Of a stretch of 64,000 nucleotides of DNA, positions 60,140-64,000 are shown in pieces. This DNA comes from Phascolarctos cinereus (Eukaryota > Chordata > Mammalia > Diprotodontia > Phascolarctidae), in contig NW_018343953.1 of NCBI RefSeq assembly GCF_002099425.1, forward strand, positions 12,271,001-12,335,000, written 5' to 3'. Made by a program: the position numbers and the translations under genes. Under the pieces are notes generated by a model. That model was not told where the DNA came from. It was given only the letters and a program-made list of their open reading frames with translations, and searched no databases. How positions within the stretch are numbered: the stretch's first letter is position 1; each line of letters opens with the position of its first letter.

Positions 60140-61140
60140 ATCAGCATAATACTCATAAGAACCACAAATATTTTCAATTAGAGGGAGAGGGCACCAAAGC
60201 TTGTATTACAGAAATTAAAAGATGTAAAGCAAAAGCAAAGACAATTCTCGCAAGCAGCAAGAACACCTGGAAATAATGCCACTGAAGCAACTTATTAAGT
60301 AGCTTATACACCCGGGGAAAAAAGGGAAGCCATTCAGTGAGGTAGAAATTGTGAAAGAATATATTGTCGAAGTTGTAGGATGCTTAGGCCCAATAACGTT
60401 TCAAAGTACAAACAACTGCCTCTTTCAAGGACAACCATAACTGACTAGCAGCATGAATTAGCCTTCAACTTAAAGGAACAACTTCATGCAATACTTCAAA
60501 AAGAAAATATATATTATTCAATCCCTTTGGATCAATCAACTGATACTACTGATTCGGTGCAGGTTATATACTTCATTTGGCTCCTAACAGAAGATTTTCA
60601 CTGCTACAATGAGCTACTTGCTTTGGGCACTCTTGCCAACAGAACATGGGGAATGGATATATGCAAATCATTTGAAGAATATGCAGCTGTTACAGACCTA
60701 TAAACTGGAGAATACAATGAAAGGTTCACTGACTTTGAGAATCATGACATCACACTCAAATTAGCATTTCAGCTTCATCTAGTTGATCTCACCAAGGCAC
60801 TGAAAGAACTACAGATGGAATTGACTGAGTGCTCAGTAGATGACATTTTAAAGTCATCCTCTGAGGCTAAGAAAGATCCAATTGAAATATGGCAAAAATG
60901 CAGCGGAATACCCACACCTTTGGCAACATGCCCGAAAAATGCTTTCTTGCTTTTCAGCCACTTCTTTCTGGGAATGTACATTCTCCTACCTAACCCAAAT
61001 CAAGATGCCCTGAAGGTCACAAATGACTGATACCCATTTGGAGCATCAACTGAAACTGAGGACCTCCATGCTGCAACTAAATATTCAAATGCTTTCCAAC
61101 AAAAAGCAGACACAACCAAGTCATTAAAAGGTTAGTTCAC
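60140..61140 (+). pseudogene. hAT transposase-derived gene relic, catalytic and C-terminal part
   Basis: Continues the BED finger interrupted at 56,663. Recognisable pieces in order: KGKPFSEVEIVKEYIVEVVG (about 60,325-60,385); EQLHAILQKENIYYSIPLDQ followed by STDTTD (60,480-60,555), the hAT catalytic LDxSTD; ERFTDFENHDITLKLAFQ and LQMELTECSVDDILK (60,720-60,855); IEIWQKC (to about 60,905); and YPHLWQHARKMLSCFSATSF with TDTHLEHQLKL, the hAT dimerisation region (60,910-61,055). The stretch between the catalytic Asp and the ERFTDF block is much shorter than in the family, so a middle part is deleted. Several frame changes are present. Confidence 0.75.
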
Positions 61141-61329
61141 TTTAAAATTAACAAATACTTTTTTTTTTAAATGAAGTACATAGGACTTAGATTTTTACAA
61201 ACTAATCTACGTTTTGAAGTATCTATTTGAAGTCTCTTGAATGTAGCCTTATTTGATTACACCTAAATATTATTGCGGCCTTTTAACATGAAAAGTTCCC
61301 CACTGCTGACTGAGGAGGTGGAGGCCAGC

Positions 61330-62290
61330 TCCACTTCCGTCAGTCCTCAGCCTCTGTCAGTGTTATCACCCATATTCTCTCTTCCCAGAACTATCCTTAC
61401 TCTGAATCCTCCAGATCCCACATCCCAACCTGCCTGCCAGATATCTCTACTTGTCTACTGATGAACACATTAAACACAACATGTACAAAACCAAACGTTA
61501 TCTTCTGCCCTAACCAATCCAGACCAGTCTCCCGTAGTCAAAACTTTGTTTTTGGACTCTTCCCTCTCATTCACCTCTCATATCGAGTCACTAAGTGCTA
61601 CAGATTGCACCTCTGAAACATCTCACATTTGTCTCTTTCTCTCCCTTCCCACTGCCAGCATCCTACTACAGACCTTTATCACCACCATTGTGGACTATGG
61701 TAAATAGCCTCCTAACAGATTTTTCAACCTCTCCTAACTCCCCACTGCAAGCCCTCTGTCAAACCAATCTTCTTTATTGCTCTGCACATAACTCTTCTGC
61801 TCAAATATGTTCAGTGGTTACCTGTTTCTCACTAGTTAAAGTTCAGCCTCCTTTGCCTAGCATTCAAGACCCTTCATAAAATGAGGCCACCTTGTGCTCC
61901 TTCTTTACATATGCTCTGATACAACCAAACTGGACTACTCTATGCTCCTGAAAAAAAACCCTCTTTCCTTCAATTGCCTCTGTGTCTTGGTAATACTCAT
62001 CACTTTGCCTAGAGTGTCCTCTTCAAGCTGTCACCAAACATCTCTCCCTTGAAGCTTTCTCTCTTAATTGTCCCCTGTAGGTTATAACCTTTCCATTGGA
62101 CCTCACACACCTTAAATATGACTTTCATTTTTACCTCTCTAATACAATTTTTTATGGTATGTTGTGCATTATAGTTGCCTAAGTGTGTTACCTCTGGACT
62201 AGACTATGCATTCCATGAGGCCTTCTATTTCCCCCCCACAGCACTCTAAACAGTGCTCTGCACAGAGTAGCTACTTAGGAAGAACTTGGG
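61330..62290 (+). repeat. L2-like 3' region
   Basis: Pyrimidine-rich sequence with 'actatccttactctgaatcc', 'ccttcataaaatgaggccac', 'cctagagtgtcctcttcaag' and 'gcactctaaacagtgctctg', in the order of an L2 3' region. The match is loose. Confidence 0.5.
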
Positions 62291-62499
62291 GAATTTGGAA
62301 AAAAGAGAAGGGGGAATCTTTGTTGCCTCATCAAAAAGATTTACAATTCAGAGTGATATTTTAACTGTACAGAGTGACCAGTTTGGAAGATATCATTCAG
62401 CAGTTAACACACCTCCAAGAGCCTCCCAATTGCTTTTTTCTTTGGACCATTGCTCCGCCAGGGTTGCATTTAGGTCCCATTGTTCCATTCACTTTCATT

Positions 62500-62660
62500 C
62501 AAAAAATATCAGAATAGGAAGAGACATCAGAGGTCATATTGTCCGAGCCATACTTGAATGAGAATCCTCTCTCTAACTTTTTGGACAAGTACTTATAAGA
62601 CCACTACTTGAAGACTTGTAATTAAGGGAAATTTACTACCTCATGAGACAATACATTCTA
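62500..62660 (+). repeat. MIR-type fragment
   Basis: 'gaagagacatcagaggtcat' and 'gtccgagccatacttgaatg' fit a MIR3-like repeat. From 62,660 to 64,000 I see no gene, RNA gene or named repeat. Confidence 0.4.
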
Positions 62661-64000
62661 AGTTTGAACATCTTTAATTACTGGGTAATATTGGATAATG
62701 CTGTATAATTAGGGATTACAAACAGATTTGAGGCTCTTTCCAAAGATGAGAGAGCTAGCTGTTCTGATAAGGAAGCTGTTTGTCCTTCAAAAACTGATAC
62801 AGTAAAGCTATTAGATTTATCCCAAGGAAGAAGAGAAGAGTACTAGGGGTTGTTGATTCCTGCATTGGAGTACTGAGGCACATATTTTTGACCTAATAGC
62901 AGTAATAGAGAGGTCTACTATCTTGGCTATAGCAGAGACCTTTCCAAAGGCTTATCAAAATAGATGACAACTACTCATTTCTGGAGATTCATGTAGACAC
63001 AATTGGTATAACTGGAATAAATCTAAAAAGTATTCCCAATGATTATGAATTCTTGGGCTAGAAATTGGAAATTACGTGGCCACAGAATGTATTTTTTTCT
63101 GACTATATAGAGCCCACTTGAGGCTAGAGATGAATAAAATACAAGGTGATCTGGGTAGTGAACAGGTGACTTCGGAGGTGGTGTCTCAGAATAGGATCTA
63201 TACTTCTGGACCATGGCTTAGAATATAGTGCTAACAAATTTCTGCCAAAAGATGGTGTACACTAAACAAATTTCATCCTTTAGAAGACAGAGGAACCCTC
63301 CAAGGGGGAATTCTATTCTGTATCTGTGTCACCAAGAGAACCAGTTGCTGCTGTGAACATGATGCAAACCCTGGAAGGAAATGACCATTCCCTCCCAGAA
63401 TTTGTGACAGAGGAGAGAAAATCCTAGAATATCCTGACACATAATCTAGACTTCAGGAGTGTTTAAAGGAAAAGATCTGAAACTATAGACTAAAAATCAT
63501 ACTATAGAAATCATCCCAGGAAGAATGAGAAACTCTTACAAGGGAAATTCTGAACATACAAACGAAAACTATTCCAGTGAAGAAAGAAAGCATTTCTTTG
63601 AAGAGTATCATGTAGATGCACCGGAATCTCATCCACCAATATAGATTTGCTTTAAAAGAAATTTTCAGAAGATGGTAACAAGGCCAGGCAACTGAGGCAG
63701 AATATAAGAGCATCATATAGTCCTAAAAAAACAATGCCAGGAGAGCTCAAGTTCATAATGACCTGAGATTGGTACAGTAAGGTAAAGGCAGCCAAATGTA
63801 GGTGGAATGGGGAGAAAAAGAGGATAAATAAGAGAGATGGAACCTTTGATTGGGGTAGATGAAATGATAAGTGACAACAAAGAAAAGGCAGAGATACTCA
63901 AATCTAATGTTGCTCCTATTTGTCAATGAAATGGCAAAACAAGAATGACTGATATGGAGTTGATGCCCAAGGTATGAAAAGAGATATAGTACAACAGTAC

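Overview
The window looks like marsupial nuclear DNA. It is AT-rich, and almost every kilobase holds a mammalian interspersed repeat. Several are of marsupial type: L1 elements whose 5' end carries the GGAGCCAAGATGGC signature, tRNA-derived SINEs starting GGGCAGCTAGGTGGC on one strand, an RTE-tailed SINE, L2 and MIR. No bacterial-style genes, CRISPR arrays, rRNA or tRNA genes were seen. The species call is an inference from repeat types; no search was run.

The only host gene with a recognisable family is a group II p21-activated kinase closest to PAK5. It is present as separate exons with introns, so it is an unprocessed copy. A CRIB exon lies at 29.66-29.88 kb. Six kinase exons follow in the correct order on the + strand at 40.56, 42.72, 45.23, 49.37, 52.10 and 52.97 kb, and the reading ends in the normal place at 53,122. 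Exon lengths match those implied by the PAK5 protein almost to the base. The ATP-binding lysine, HRD, DFG, APE and DIW motifs survive. One exon has a single-base deletion and two donor sites are lost, so I call it a pseudogene, although several splice sites are still good.

Part of this locus is duplicated inside the window. The block holding the introns around kinase exons A and B (about 33.97-42.85 kb) has a diverged second copy at about 2.85-17.36 kb. That copy includes a full-length 134-base exon B with one stop but no exon A that I can find. The CRIB exon also has a second copy at 25.65-25.85 kb. The later kinase exons C-F were found only once.

Region by region: 0-2.8 kb, two head-to-tail L1 5' ends (minus strand), one split by a solo LTR; 2.85-6.24 kb, duplication copy 1; 6.2-13.1 kb, AT-rich sequence partly related to the interior of an LTR element; 13.1-15.2 kb, L1 ORF1 and 5' UTR; 15.4-17.4 kb, duplication copy 1 resumed; 17.65-22.02 kb, an old LTR element with two LTRs; 22-29 kb, diverged duplicated repeats, SINEs, L2 and the first CRIB copy; 29.6-53.1 kb, the PAK5-like pseudogene with an L1 at 36.1-40.1 kb; 56.4-61.2 kb, a hAT transposase-derived relic (GTF2IRD2/ZBED5-like) split in its zinc finger by a half-L1 element with clear target-site duplications, itself carrying a nested L1 tail; 61.3-64 kb, L2-like sequence and unremarkable DNA.
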